This document shows positions 35,462 to 43,506 of a stretch of DNA of 64,000 bases, piece by piece. The notes under the pieces are model-generated. The model had not been told where the DNA came from and ran no database searches. It saw only the letters and a list, made by a program, of their open reading frames with translations. The position numbers and the translations under genes were made by a program. Source of the stretch: Arthrobacter pascens (lineage in GTDB: Bacteria; Actinomycetota; Actinomycetes; Actinomycetales; Micrococcaceae); NCBI RefSeq assembly GCF_030816475.1, contig NZ_JAUSXF010000002.1, forward strand, positions 7,048-71,047, read 5' to 3'. Numbering within the stretch: the first letter of the stretch is position 1; every line of letters begins with the position of its first letter.

Positions 35462-35522
35462 ACAGATTTCCTTTGCCCAAGGGAAACCCAGGAAAGGCCG
35501 GCACACATGTGCCGGCCTTTCC
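35462..35522 (+). terminator. Double-hairpin terminator, copy 2
   Basis: TTTCCTTTGCCCAAGGGAAA forms a first hairpin, then GGAAAGGCCGGCACA / TGTGCCGGCCTTTCC (35491-35522) forms a 15-bp stem with a 2-base loop. It parallels the unit at 31493-31558 and ends the leader-repeat gene block. Confidence 0.75.
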
Positions 35523-35613
35523 ACCGTTAACCACCAGGTGTCTTCCGTCCAGTGGGCGGGCGGCGACGTGCCCTGGCTAGCTCTCCGCCCTTTGACTCAC
35601 ATTTCGCGGCTGC

Positions 35614-35958
35614 CTACTGGCATATCATCAGCAGATTTCCGTCAGGGTCCTTGAAGTTGAACCATTTATCGAACTGAACGTCCATTACTTCAGCGCTCCG
35701 GCTTTGCATGAACTTGTGGGCAGCGTGGATGTCGGCAGTGTTGAGTGCGACGGCGGGAACCTGGAAGACGGCATCCTCGGAGTAGATCTTGCTGTCGAGA
35801 ATGAGTGATGTGCCTTCCATGGGCAGGACGTACAGGTGGTCGTGGAGGATCTCCCCATCGGAAGGAACCCCCAGCACGTCGCAATACCAGTCACGGGATT
35901 TCTGAAGGTCGCTGACGGGGACGAAAACGATGCCTATTTGGGGTGCTATGGGGTTCAT
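35614..35958 (-). CDS. VOC (glyoxalase/bleomycin-resistance) family protein
   Basis: This 114-residue single-module protein has the usual pattern: IGIVFVPVSDLQKSRDWYCDVLGVP, HLYVLPMEGTSLILDS, FKDPDGNLLMICQ. The FKDPDGN motif carries the C-terminal metal-ligand region. The ATG at 35958 (M-N-P) has AAAGGATGG at proper spacing and is preferred to upstream in-frame starts. It is probably an isomerase, dioxygenase-like or drug-binding protein; the substrate is unknown. Confidence 0.82.
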   Translation of the reverse strand: MNPIAPQIGIVFVPVSDLQKSRDWYCDVLGVPSDGEILHDHLYVLPMEGTSLILDSKIYSEDAVFQVPAVALNTADIHAAHKFMQSRSAEVMDVQFDKWFNFKDPDGNLLMICQ

Positions 35959-36029
35959 AACCATCCTTTGTGTTGGAGTAACCGCTGACTCCCGCTGCCG
36001 TTCGCTAAAGCAGATCTCGCTCACTATCG

Positions 36030-36262
36030 CAGACCCGAAGCGTCAGGACCAGCATCCAAGGGAAAACGATTGCCTCTGGTGCCAGATGACGACGTAAGCC
36101 CTTCGGATCCAACTACGCCACACCAGCCCCAACCCTGTTGCCTGTCGTCACTATCGCACGCCAGGGCACCTCCCGCAGGTAACGCAGCGAATGCCTGAAA
36201 GACTGCCCGGACCAGGGCGACGTCAGCCGAAACTTCCACGACCACCGGCTCAACCAACGTCA
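36030..36262 (-). pseudogene. Remnant of a second ligase 3' end
   Basis: Downstream of the ligase stop, the minus strand repeats the ligase C-terminal coding sequence in another frame. TLVEPVVVEVSADVA here corresponds to TLVDPIVVEVSADVA inside the intact gene (DNA copies at about 36208-36262 and 36365-36424). The fragment has no start of its own. It looks like the tail of a second, diverged ligase gene left by recombination. Confidence 0.65.
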
Positions 36263-37287
36263 AAGCGACCGGACCCCCTACCCAGATGGCCGGGGAGTTG
36301 CACGTCGTCGGGATCCAGCTCCGGGCGCACCCGGACCAGGCGGACCGAATGCCGGAATGCACGCCCGGACCAGGCGACGTCGGCCGAGACCTCCACGACG
36401 ATGGGATCAACCAAAGTCAGGCGTATGGTCCCGCTTTCCTTGTTGAACCTGTCCAGCATCCTGTTACTGATTTCCTCCGGCCATGGGTGCTTTCCCCTCG
36501 GCGGGTGCAGATACCTGGCCAGATCCCGGCCGGCCCGGCCGGACAGGGGAGCGGACCGGCCAACAATCCGCAACCGCCCATGCATCGGCAGGCCAACGAC
36601 CAATGCCCGTGGCTGAACCACAGGGCCGATCACAGCAGCGCACACCACATCCGTGACGTTCCTGCTCTTGACCTTCAGCCAGATCCTCCGAGGCTCATAG
36701 GGCTGGGAATCACCCTTAATCAGAATCCCTTCCACCTTCATGGCCGGCATTTCCTTGAACCAAGTCTCCGCAACCGCCCGGTCCCGGGTCACCGGGGACA
36801 AGTTCAACGGCGGAACCCACGCCCCCGCCAGCTCCTCCAGCAACGCGCGCCGATCCCGGAACGGCAGACCCCGGGCATCTTGTCCGGCCACCGCCAGAAC
36901 ATCAAACGCCACAAACGAGGCAGGACGCTCCCGCACCAACGCCGGCAGCACCGCCCTGGCAGTCACCAGGCGCAGCTGCAACGCATCAAAATCCAGCTGG
37001 TCCCCAGACCACACGACAAGCTCACCATCGACCACACAACCAGTCGGAATTTGCTCACCCGCGGCCGCCAAAACATCCGGGAAATAGCTGCTCAGGTCCT
37101 TCCGCTGCCTCGACCACAACGACACCGCATCGACGTCGACCACACAAACCGCCCGGAAGCCGTCCCACTTCATCTCATAAACATTTCCGCCGGGCAGCGC
37201 ACCAGCGTCCGGGAACGACTCCACCGCCTTCGCCAGAGCAAGGTCCACGGGAGGCCTCAGAGCCGCCGGCACCCGAACACCGTTCAT
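36250..37287 (-). CDS. ATP-dependent DNA ligase (LigD/LigC-type)
   Basis: This 345-residue enzyme seals DNA nicks through a covalent lysine-AMP. The nucleophile is Lys40 in YEMKWDGFRA (motif I). The other nucleotidyltransferase motifs are present: VVDGELVVW (III), VEGILIKG (IV) and WLKVKSR (V). An OB-fold follows, with a tail VVVEVSADVAWSG...HSVRLVRVRPEL typical of this group. No Ku, polymerase or phosphoesterase domain is attached or adjacent. The last dozen residues may be altered by the recombination that created the downstream tail remnant. Confidence 0.9.
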   Translation of the reverse strand: MNGVRVPAALRPPVDLALAKAVESFPDAGALPGGNVYEMKWDGFRAVCVVDVDAVSLWSRQRKDLSSYFPDVLAAAGEQIPTGCVVDGELVVWSGDQLDFDALQLRLVTARAVLPALVRERPASFVAFDVLAVAGQDARGLPFRDRRALLEELAGAWVPPLNLSPVTRDRAVAETWFKEMPAMKVEGILIKGDSQPYEPRRIWLKVKSRNVTDVVCAAVIGPVVQPRALVVGLPMHGRLRIVGRSAPLSGRAGRDLARYLHPPRGKHPWPEEISNRMLDRFNKESGTIRLTLVDPIVVEVSADVAWSGRAFRHSVRLVRVRPELDPDDVQLPGHLGRGSGRFDVG

Positions 37288-37440
37288 GAAGGCTCAGCTG
37301 CCTTTAGCGAACTCGTTGAAAGCATCCCGCTCAGCTACTAACCCAACCTGCTCACTCATTCTTGAAGCCTTCCACCAACCACGGAACTCTCCCATGGACC
37401 AAGACTTCCACTCCGGACGCACCAGGATCAGGGGGCTGGC

Positions 37441-37602
37441 GTTTTTTCAGCCGGGACGACACACACCCATCGAGCGGGGCATCCCACGCCGGCACAAGAA
37501 CCGTCAGCGGGAGACAGCTCCTAAGGCGCTCAGGGGGCTTTTCCCTGGGATAAGGGCGGGGACAGCCACAAGCTGCAGGGCGGCGGTCAGTCACCCACAC
37601 AA
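37441..37602 (+). repeat. Dispersed ~160-bp element, copy A
   Basis: From TTTTTTCAGCCGGGACGACA to CACAAGCTGCAGGGCGGCGG this stretch matches the reverse strand of 54820-54975. Shared blocks in the same order are TTTCAGCCGGGACGACACACA, GGCACA-GAACC, CTAAGGC, GGGGGCT, CCACAAGCTGCAGGGCGGCG and CAATCACC/CAGTCACC. No reading frame is preserved, so it is non-coding. It lies between the divergent ligase and redoxin genes. Confidence 0.7.
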
Positions 37603-37708
37603 CCACAGCGGGACCACCCTACCGCTATGCACGGCACGACCCGTAAGTCGAACCACGATACCTCTGACAATGTTAGCAAAAAGGCCTATATCTAGGGTCA
37701 GAACCCTT

Positions 37709-37728
37709 GTTTATTCAGTTGAATAAAC
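37709..37728. promoter_or_regulatory. Palindromic operator before the redoxin/SSB genes
   Basis: GTTTATTCA and TGAATAAAC flank GT to form a perfect 20-bp palindrome, followed by a possible -10 element (TAGAAT) at about 37731. It probably binds a repressor of the redoxin-ssb transcript. Confidence 0.6.
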
Positions 37729-37796
37729 GTTAGAATGGAGGTAGCAAGTCAGCCAGACGAACGAAACTAGAACCCATACGAAACCAGGTGCTGAAC

Positions 37797-38081
37797 ATGA
37801 CTTCCTCAACAACCACCGACTACACGGTCTACACCAAGCCGGCCTGCCCGCAGTGTGACCGGACGAAGGAATACTTCGAGTCCAAGGGCATCACCTACAC
37901 GGCCGTGGACATCACCGAAGTGCCGGCGGCCCTCATGTACATCACGGAGGAACTGGGCTACTCCCAAGCGCCCGTCGTGGTGAACAACTCCGATGACCAG
38001 GACCACTGGTCAGGGCTGCGCAGGGACAAGCTCGTCCAGGCCTCCATGAACCACGCTGCCGCCCTTACCCGCAGCTGCTAG
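37797..38081 (+). CDS. NrdH-like glutaredoxin
   Basis: This 94-residue thioredoxin-fold protein has the active-site motif [16 protein letters not shown]. The cis-Pro region YSQAPVVV and the WSGLRRDKL end of NrdH-type redoxins are also present. It would reduce ribonucleotide reductase or other disulfides in the cytoplasm, though no nrd genes are near. The ATG at 37797 follows CCAGGTG at good spacing. It leads into the ssb gene, so a nucleotide-supply role in replication or transfer is plausible. Confidence 0.85.
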   Translation: MTSSTTTDYTVYTKPACPQCDRTKEYFESKGITYTAVDITEVPAALMYITEELGYSQAPVVVNNSDDQDHWSGLRRDKLVQASMNHAAALTRSC

Positions 38082-38260
38082 TCCACATGGACACTCTGAC
38101 TCCGCGGGACTTCACCATCAGCTCCCGCCAGTTCGATGAGGATCAGGACTGGTTCGGACTCGATGCGAACCCCTCCGGCGCCATCAACGTCCCCGTCGCC
38201 GATCCCTATCAGCCCGCAGAACCGCAGAACGTAACCAGCACACTACGAAAGGTCATGAAC

Positions 38261-38785
38261 ATGTCAGGCGAAACCACCATCACAGTAATTGGAAACTTAA
38301 CCTCTGATCCGGAGCTGCGCTTCACACCCTCGGGATCTGCGGTGGCAAACTTCACCATCGCCTCAACGCCCAGGACCTTCGACCGGCAAAGCAGCGAATG
38401 GAAAGACGGGGAGACCCTGTTCCTCCGGGCCAGCGTGTGGCGCGAGGCGGCCGAGAACGTGGCCGAGTCCCTGACCAAGGGCATGCGCGTCATCGTCTCC
38501 GGCCGGCTTAAGAGCAGGTCCTACGAGACCAAGGAAGGCGAGAAGCGCACAGTGATCGAGCTGGAGGTGGATGAGATCGGCCCCTCCCTCCGGTACGCGA
38601 ACGCCAAGGTCAATCGCACCCAACGCAGCGGCGGCCAGGGCGGGCAAGGGGCCGGCGGCTTCGGCAACCAAGGCAACACTGGGCCATCCGGCCAGGCCGC
38701 ACAGCAGGAGGACCCCTGGGCGACACCGCAGACCAGCAGCGCCGGCGGCTGGGGCAACGGCCCCGATTCCGAACCGCCGTTCTAA
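38261..38785 (+). CDS. ssb: Single-stranded DNA-binding protein
   Basis: This 174-residue OB-fold protein ([32 protein letters not shown], then [30 protein letters not shown]) has a Gly/Gln-rich linker and an acidic tip ending EPPF, the usual SSB partner-binding tail. The start at ATG 38261 has GAAAGG upstream. The frame stays open back to ATG 38087 (58 extra residues, MDTLTPRDF...), which lacks a ribosome site. It would coat plasmid single strands during replication or entry after conjugation. Confidence 0.92.
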   Translation: MSGETTITVIGNLTSDPELRFTPSGSAVANFTIASTPRTFDRQSSEWKDGETLFLRASVWREAAENVAESLTKGMRVIVSGRLKSRSYETKEGEKRTVIELEVDEIGPSLRYANAKVNRTQRSGGQGGQGAGGFGNQGNTGPSGQAAQQEDPWATPQTSSAGGWGNGPDSEPPF

Positions 38786-38801
38786 ACCTTCTAAACCTTG
38801 A

Positions 38802-38847
38802 AAAGTAGTAGTAGGAGTAGTATCGTTACTACTCCTACTACTTTTTT
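38802..38847. promoter_or_regulatory. Long AGTAGT hairpin: terminator and possible KfrA operator
   Basis: AAGTAGTAG...GAGTAGTA pairs with TACTACTCCTACTACTT around TCGT, giving about 17 bp of stem followed by TTTTTT. It should terminate ssb transcription. It also lies only about 12 bases before the KfrA-like start. KfrA proteins bind repeats at their own promoters, so an operator role is likely as well. Confidence 0.65.
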
Positions 38848-38859
38848 GGAGAAGCCGCC

Positions 38860-39465
38860 ATGACGTCGAGTGTGAAAGACCGTGTGTTTACCGCCGCCGA
38901 GCAGATCAGCGCCGAACGCCGCCCGACCGTCTCCACCGTCCGCGCCGCCGCGGGCGTCAGCAACGCGGACGCTACCCGGTACCTGAAGGAATGGAACGAG
39001 GAGAAGCTCGCCGCTGGCGGTCAGGTGGCCGCGACACCGCCGACCCTGCTTGAACAGGCCACCCGGCTTGCCGCGGCCTGCTGGGCCGAGGCCTCCACCC
39101 AGGCCGCCGAACGGCACACCGCTGTCGAGACGGCCTGGGCGCAGGAACGCAAGGATAAAGACCAGGAAATCGCCGAACTGGTGGCGGACCTGGATAAAGC
39201 TGCCGCGGAGAAGGAATCCGCGGCTGCCGAATTTCAAGCCCGGATCACCGCCCTGGAGTCCGGGGCGAAGGCTTTGGAGCAGCAGCTGGCCGCCCTGGGC
39301 TCCGAGCTCCAAGAAGCACGTGCAGCAGAACGCGCTGCCGCCGGCGCGACAGCGGAGGCGGAGAAGAAGCTCGCCAGCGCCGAGGCGCGCAGCGCCACCC
39401 TGGAGAAGGTACACAACGCATTGCTGCAACGCGTCGCCCCGGAAGCAAAGGCCCCAGGTGCCTAA
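38860..39465 (+). CDS. KfrA-like coiled-coil DNA-binding protein
   Basis: This 201-residue protein has an N-terminal helix-turn-helix of the KfrA/plasmid replication-region type (VKDRVFTAAEQISAERRPTVSTVRAAAGVSNADATRYLKEW). A long coiled coil of Ala, Glu and Lys heptads fills about residues 65-195. KfrA proteins repress their own genes and help organise plasmid DNA. TGGAG precedes the ATG. It overlaps the next gene by 8 bases. Confidence 0.85.
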   Translation: MTSSVKDRVFTAAEQISAERRPTVSTVRAAAGVSNADATRYLKEWNEEKLAAGGQVAATPPTLLEQATRLAAACWAEASTQAAERHTAVETAWAQERKDKDQEIAELVADLDKAAAEKESAAAEFQARITALESGAKALEQQLAALGSELQEARAAERAAAGATAEAEKKLASAEARSATLEKVHNALLQRVAPEAKAPGA

Positions 39466-39718
39466 GAAGAACAAATCCTTCTCGCCCTACTTCACAGAAT
39501 CCGACGCCGACCAAGTCCGCGCGGCCGTCCAGGAAGCCGGCCACCTCGAGGGATACGCATCCATCACCGACCTCATCGAAGCGGCGACGCTGCGGGAAGT
39601 CAAGCGGCTGCAACGCAAATACAACGGCGGCAAAAAATGGCCCGGCGTCCCCGCCGGCGCCCTCCGCCCTGGCCGGCGCACCCGCGAAGAACTCCAACAC
39701 CGCAACGAGGACAAATAG
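39458..39718 (+). CDS. ParB C-terminal-type centromere-binding protein
   Basis: This 86-residue basic protein starts at GTG 39458 behind AAAGG, overlapping the KfrA-like gene. The stretch YASITDLIEAATLREVKRLQRKYNGGKKWPGVPAGALRPGR matches the ribbon-helix-helix ParB C-terminal family of small actinobacterial partition proteins. Together with KfrA-like it may form a second stabilisation pair next to the parA operon. Confidence 0.75.
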   Translation: MPKKNKSFSPYFTESDADQVRAAVQEAGHLEGYASITDLIEAATLREVKRLQRKYNGGKKWPGVPAGALRPGRRTREELQHRNEDK

Positions 39719-39720
39719 CC

Positions 39721-39896
39721 ATGCCCCAGTGGAGCAAGGACCTAGAGCAGATGCCATCAACGCAACCGGAAAAGCCGAAGTTCCCGCAGTTTCTGACGCT
39801 CTCCCAGGTCAGGGAGATTCTGAACGTGGGCATGCCAACGATCTACGCCTTGCTTTCATCGGGGGAGCTGCGCGGCCTGCAGCTCGGCGGCCGGGG
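39721..39896 (+). pseudogene. Helix-turn-helix (excisionase-type) gene, 5' part
   Basis: The frame starts MPQWSKDLEQMP and runs through the helix-turn-helix FLTLSQVREILNVGMPTIYALLSSGELRGLQLGGRG. It should continue with MWR..., as in the paralogue at 40201, but after 39896 the sequence changes to unrelated DNA beginning TTATCTTGCC. The missing C-terminal half is found at about 41853-41972. The gene was split by an insert. Confidence 0.8.
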
Positions 39897-40200
39897 TTAT
39901 CTTGCCAGTCTCTTGCGGTTGTTGAGGATTGTTCCTGAGATTCGGGGCGAGGAACATCCTGTGCAGTGCAGGGTCTTTGCGAGGTTTGTAAGGATCGCTG
40001 GCCTCAGATGTGTGGCCCACAGGGCCTGATGTCTTGTGGGTGTTAAGTGCTGGTGTACTCCGTCGACGGCAGAGGACGCCGACGACAATTGAAGCCAGCG
40101 TGATGACGATCAACAACGCAATGCCAAGGATCCCCGACCGGCTCTCATGCGACCGAGCCTATGACGGCTCCCGGGATCGCCCCTCACATAGGATGGCCCG
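39897..40200. other. Left part of the insert
   Basis: About 300 bases without a firm gene. On the minus strand a stretch coding GIALLIVITLASIVVGVLCRRRSTP looks like a membrane helix with a basic end. It lacks a good start and runs into the insert end, so it may be a decayed small membrane gene. Confidence 0.3.
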
Positions 40201-40455
40201 GTGACTGACGAACCGAACCAGCCCCGTTTCCTGACCTTGGCCCAGGTCGCCGACGAGTTGAACGTGAAGCAAAGCCTCGTTCAAGGTCTCATCAAGACGG
40301 GGGAGTTGCGTGCTTTTCAGGTCGGTGGCCGGGGCATGTGGCGCATTGGCCGCCAGGATGTCGAGGGCTACATCGCCGAAGCCTACCGGCGCACCGCTGA
40401 ACGCATTGCCGCCGGCGAGCTCGAAGATGGCACGGAGACCGGCGATCAGGAGTAG
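40201..40455 (+). CDS. Helix-turn-helix protein, excisionase/MerR-like
   Basis: This 84-residue DNA-binding protein (FLTLAQVADELNVKQSLVQGLIKTGELRAFQVGGRGMWRIGRQDVEGYIAEAYRRTAERIAAGE) is an intact paralogue of the split gene that surrounds it. Such proteins act as excisionases or small regulators. The GTG start lies behind AGGAT. The C-terminal tail is acidic. Confidence 0.78.
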   Translation: MTDEPNQPRFLTLAQVADELNVKQSLVQGLIKTGELRAFQVGGRGMWRIGRQDVEGYIAEAYRRTAERIAAGELEDGTETGDQE

Positions 40456-40604
40456 CTAATCCGGCACATAGCGAGGCCGGACGTTCAGGATCGCGCGCTG
40501 GGGTTCCCCTGGCGCACGGCTGAAATCGGTGAACAAATAATCGAACTCTCCGTCGGTGCCCCTTGAGATGCAGACAGGGGTGTCGCTCCTGTTGCGCCCA
40601 GCCT
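40456..40604 (-). pseudogene. C-terminal fragment of an unknown protein
   Basis: The minus strand encodes SDTPVCISRGTDGEFDYLFTDFSRAPGEPQRAILNVRPRYVPD followed by a stop. The composition is typical of real protein, but a stop (TAG) lies just upstream and there is no start codon. It is the tail of a broken gene. Confidence 0.45.
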
Positions 40605-40681
40605 AACCTTGCGGGTCCCCTCTAGGGCAGACACGCCCACTGGCTTCCGAATACTGTCAGTGCCCGGAGGACCATGGAGTC

Positions 40682-40966
40682 ATGACGGCTCCAACGGTGG
40701 AGGGGGCCATCCATGAGCTCATAGATCTCGCCTGGAATCTTGTCTACGACCTGCTCGATCAGTGGGGACTGCTCGGCGACGGGTTGTTCGTCGAGGAGTA
40801 CACCGGCGTCCACTCCTGGCTGGACGGGCCCACCCGGCGCACCGTCGTCCACTCGCGCGAGGTGGCGGTCCTGTTCGTGGACACCCGGCCAGTGGACGCC
40901 ATCGTCTTCCACCACGACCTACTCGGGGCCAACGACCCGACGAGCTTCTTTACGCTTCCTGGCTGA
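40682..40966 (+). CDS. Unknown small protein
   Basis: This 94-residue acidic protein (TVEGAIHELIDLAWNLVYDLLDQWGLLGDGLFVEEYTG, then RTVVHSREVAVLFVDTRPVDAIVFHHDLLG) has a helix followed by beta stretches. No family is recognised. It is part of the insert's cargo. The ribosome site is weak (GGAGTC). Confidence 0.45.
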   Translation: MTAPTVEGAIHELIDLAWNLVYDLLDQWGLLGDGLFVEEYTGVHSWLDGPTRRTVVHSREVAVLFVDTRPVDAIVFHHDLLGANDPTSFFTLPG

Positions 40967-41084
40967 GGCTTACTCTTGCTGGTCCTGCCACCGATGAAGG
41001 GCCAGTATTTGCTGGTACCGGCCGGGCTAAACGAGGGTCATCATTAGATTGCAAAGGCAGCTGACTCACGGATCGGAGAAGGCC

Positions 41085-41243
41085 ATGTTTGGGGCCCTGT
41101 TGTGCAAGCTGAATATCAGCCATAAGTGGCATGTCGAACATTCCGAAGACGGCCGGTTGTTCAAGCGCTGTATGCGGTGTGGCAAAGACGACGATGAACG
41201 CGCCGTAGGCGGGGGAAATTTTAGCCATTGGGCCGGTGGCTAA
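41085..41243 (+). CDS. Small zinc-knuckle protein
   Basis: This 52-residue protein starts at ATG 41085 behind CGGAGAAGG. A CMRCGK knuckle preceded by the HKWHVEH and CKLNISH histidines/cysteine suggests one bound metal. Similar small 'H-W-H...C-x2-C-G-K-D' proteins occur in Arthrobacter; the function is unknown. Confidence 0.6.
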   Translation: MFGALLCKLNISHKWHVEHSEDGRLFKRCMRCGKDDDERAVGGGNFSHWAGG

Positions 41244-41804
41244 ACGCCCTCCCAGATAGGATCCTGTTGCAGATGTGCTGAGCCCGGTTCCACTCTAGGC
41301 CCCGTCGTCGAATGGAATCACGCGCCTCGATGCCAGCCTCTGCCATGTTCAAAAGAACGAAGACGGGAGGTGGTTCGTCAGCTGGATCGCTGGCAGAGGC
41401 GATCCAAGGACTCGTTGAGGGTCGACTCCATCCGGCCGTTCCTGAAACTACGCTTCTCCTCGCTGGCTGGGTCCTCGAGTCCAGTCGGCAGCGGTAGCAC
41501 TGTCACGGTCATTGTTGCCTGGTACCGCCCATCTGCGCTGCTGACGGCTGCGGTTTGATGGCCCCAGAGCGAGCCTGGGCCTTCGTGTCTCGACTCTTTC
41601 GAGCATCCGTCCGGATGCTCCCATATTCCCAAGCCTTAGGGGACGAAGCCGGGGCTGGTCTTCATTTCCTTCAGTGACGCGGACGAGACCGCCCAAGCGG
41701 TGTTGTCTGTGACGTCTTCCATGTCTCACACGAAGATTTCGATCGCATTTACGAAAGCCCCACCCTCACGTCGGCGATGAAATTTGTAAGGAACGGTGAG
41801 CGGG
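41244..41804. other. Right part of the insert, no clear gene
   Basis: About 560 bases with only short, compositionally poor frames on both strands. One inverted repeat (GCATCCG/CGGATGC at about 41604-41620) is visible. It may include decayed cargo. Confidence 0.35.
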
Positions 41805-41972
41805 ATGCCAAAACAAACAACGCCTACAGCTGAATCAAGGCAAGATAAAAGGCGAATGTGGCGCGTCAGCGAGGATGACCTGGCGGACTACCTTGAGCGC
41901 GCCTACCAGGAGACCCAGGACCGAATCGCTGCCGGAACCATCAAGGCTGAAACACTCGAAGGCGAGGACTAA
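41805..41972 (+). pseudogene. Helix-turn-helix gene, 3' part with a new start
   Basis: From about 41853 the frame MWRVSEDDLADYLERAYQETQDRIAAGTIKAETLEGED completes the gene cut at 39896. The insert's right end supplies an in-frame ATG (41805, ribosome site GTAAGGAACG) with 16 new residues. A 55-residue chimeric peptide lacking the DNA-recognition helix could therefore be made. Confidence 0.7.
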
Positions 41973-42246
41973 AGCAATGGTCATCGTCGTGCTGTCAGTG
42001 CCAGGTGAAAGCGGAGCGAGTTCTGCAACTGGTCTTAGGGGGGGGTCCCCGGGTTCAGTCCCGGCTTGTTCCCTGGCGGCTACATGTATGGAGAGCTTCT
42101 TCCAGCGCGCCTCCAGTCCCTCTGCACACAGAGGACGCACAGCGGTGAATGGCTGCTCAGAAGTGACAGGAACCTACGCGGCCGGCCCATTCATCCCCCT
42201 TCGCTGTCCGTGAATCCTAAAGTCGGCGCAGTTCAACACGCCGGGG

Positions 42247-43266
42247 TTAACGTGCGGGAACGGTCTCCGGATCGCGGGCCGAGCGTTCACTTTCGTTGAC
42301 CTGAGCGATGGCTCGGCGGGCGCGGCGGACAAAAAGGGCTGTGCGCCAGGCACCGTAGACGGCGGCAAGGAAAAGGAGCAGTCCGATGATTATGAGGGGC
42401 CAGGGTGCGTAGACAACGCTGGTCTCGGTGTGGCCGGTGCCAGCCTCGGAGGTGATGGTGGTCCGGGCGGTACCCGACTGAATCGCGGGCGCCTGTGTCA
42501 GACGGGCGTGAAGGTCCAGGGTGGATCCGGGCAGCATGCTTTCGGGGGTGTCGAATTTGAGTTGGGTGTTTGCTCCGAGCCAGCTGCTGACATCGAGGAT
42601 GGCGGACGGGTGCAGGATGGTGTTGCCGGTGTTGATCAAGGGAATCGTGAAGGTGAGCGTATCCCCGGTCTGCCGCCAGCTCAGGTCACCGTAGTCGAGG
42701 GTGCTGACGGCTGTGCCTGCGACATTGAGATAAATACGGACGCCTTGACGCTGGATGACGTCCAGGCGGACGGCGGTGTCTCCGTTGACGTTGGAGGTTT
42801 GGCCCTGGACCGGGGGGCTCTGGATGATCAGGCCGCCGGCGTAGTCGCCCGGTGGCGTGCCCGCGGGGACGGACACCCGGAACGGGACTTTCATTTCCGA
42901 GTTCGCTGCGACGGTGATGTGGTCCCCGTTCAGGTGTACCCAGCCGCCGACGCCGGCGCGGGGCTCGGACTGGTTGGCCAGGGCGAAAGCCCCCTGCGGG
43001 GTGCTGATGGCGTCCACGGGATAGTTGAGCAGTGTTACCTGGGACTGCGTGTGGTTGGTTACGATCGCGGTCGCTTCGAGGGCTGCTCCCGGGTAAAGGG
43101 AGAGGTGGAAGAAGTCCGATTCGTTCGATGGCCGGATTCCCAGTGCCCCGTTGTCGACGGCCGCCGCCGGTCCCGAGCCAGCGAGCAGGCCAAGGGCCAG
43201 CGCCGCCATCATCAGGACGGTACGCAGAGGCTTACGCTGCAGGGGACGCAGTAATGGAATCGTCAC
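42247..43266 (-). CDS. DUF916/WxL-interacting-type surface protein
   Basis: This 339-residue secreted protein has a signal peptide (TVLMMAALALGLLAGSGPAAA). A DUF916-like beta domain (LGIRPSNESDFFHLSLYPGAALEATAIVTNHTQSQVTLLNYPVDA, PFRVSVPAGTPPGDYAGGLIIQ) comes next, then a second beta domain and a C-terminal membrane helix (PLIIIGLLLFLAAVYGAW) with a basic cytoplasmic tail. It pairs with the WxL-like gene upstream. Such pairs attach to peptidoglycan and may mediate surface binding. The GTG at 43266 has AAGGAC upstream. Confidence 0.82.
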   Translation of the reverse strand: MTIPLLRPLQRKPLRTVLMMAALALGLLAGSGPAAAVDNGALGIRPSNESDFFHLSLYPGAALEATAIVTNHTQSQVTLLNYPVDAISTPQGAFALANQSEPRAGVGGWVHLNGDHITVAANSEMKVPFRVSVPAGTPPGDYAGGLIIQSPPVQGQTSNVNGDTAVRLDVIQRQGVRIYLNVAGTAVSTLDYGDLSWRQTGDTLTFTIPLINTGNTILHPSAILDVSSWLGANTQLKFDTPESMLPGSTLDLHARLTQAPAIQSGTARTTITSEAGTGHTETSVVYAPWPLIIIGLLLFLAAVYGAWRTALFVRRARRAIAQVNESERSARDPETVPAR

Positions 43267-43444
43267 GGGGAAGTCCTTGGTAGCAAAACGGATTGTTGGG
43301 TTAGCGCGTGATGGGCGCCGACCCGGGGGCAGCAGCGATACGCAGAGAGCCGCAGCCTCAGGACGCCAACCAGTCCAGTGCACGATAAGGACGAGGAACG
43401 TGGCGACGGCTGAGCGTTTCGTTCTTCTGATTCATCCGGCCGGT

Positions 43445-43496
43445 CGTGCAGCCCGCCCCCCGCCCTCCTCCCGGGAGGGACAAACGGCGGGCCGCA
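43445..43496 (-). terminator. GC-rich hairpin between the surface-protein genes
   Basis: AGCCCGCC...GGCGGGCC encloses CCTCCCGGGAGG. It lies just after the WxL-like gene and may attenuate transcription into the DUF916 gene. Confidence 0.5.
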
Positions 43497-43506
43497 TGTT
43501 CAGCTG

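Larger units (their letters stand above)
39897..41848. mobile_element. ~1.95-kb insert with 10-bp terminal inverted repeats
   Basis: Left end TTATCTTGCC (39897-39906) and right end GGCAAGATAA (41839-41848) are perfect inverted repeats placed exactly where the helix-turn-helix gene is broken. No transposase or recombinase is visible inside, so it would be non-autonomous. It carries a second helix-turn-helix gene, a gene fragment and two small genes. No clear target duplication can be read. An unequal-recombination origin between paralogues is an alternative. Confidence 0.55.

Noticed and set aside
38087..38260. 58-residue N-terminal extension of SSB
   Set aside because: No ribosome site at 38087, and SSB proteins normally begin just before the TTITVIGN strand. 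ATG 38261 has GAAAGG in place. A separate short peptide is still possible.
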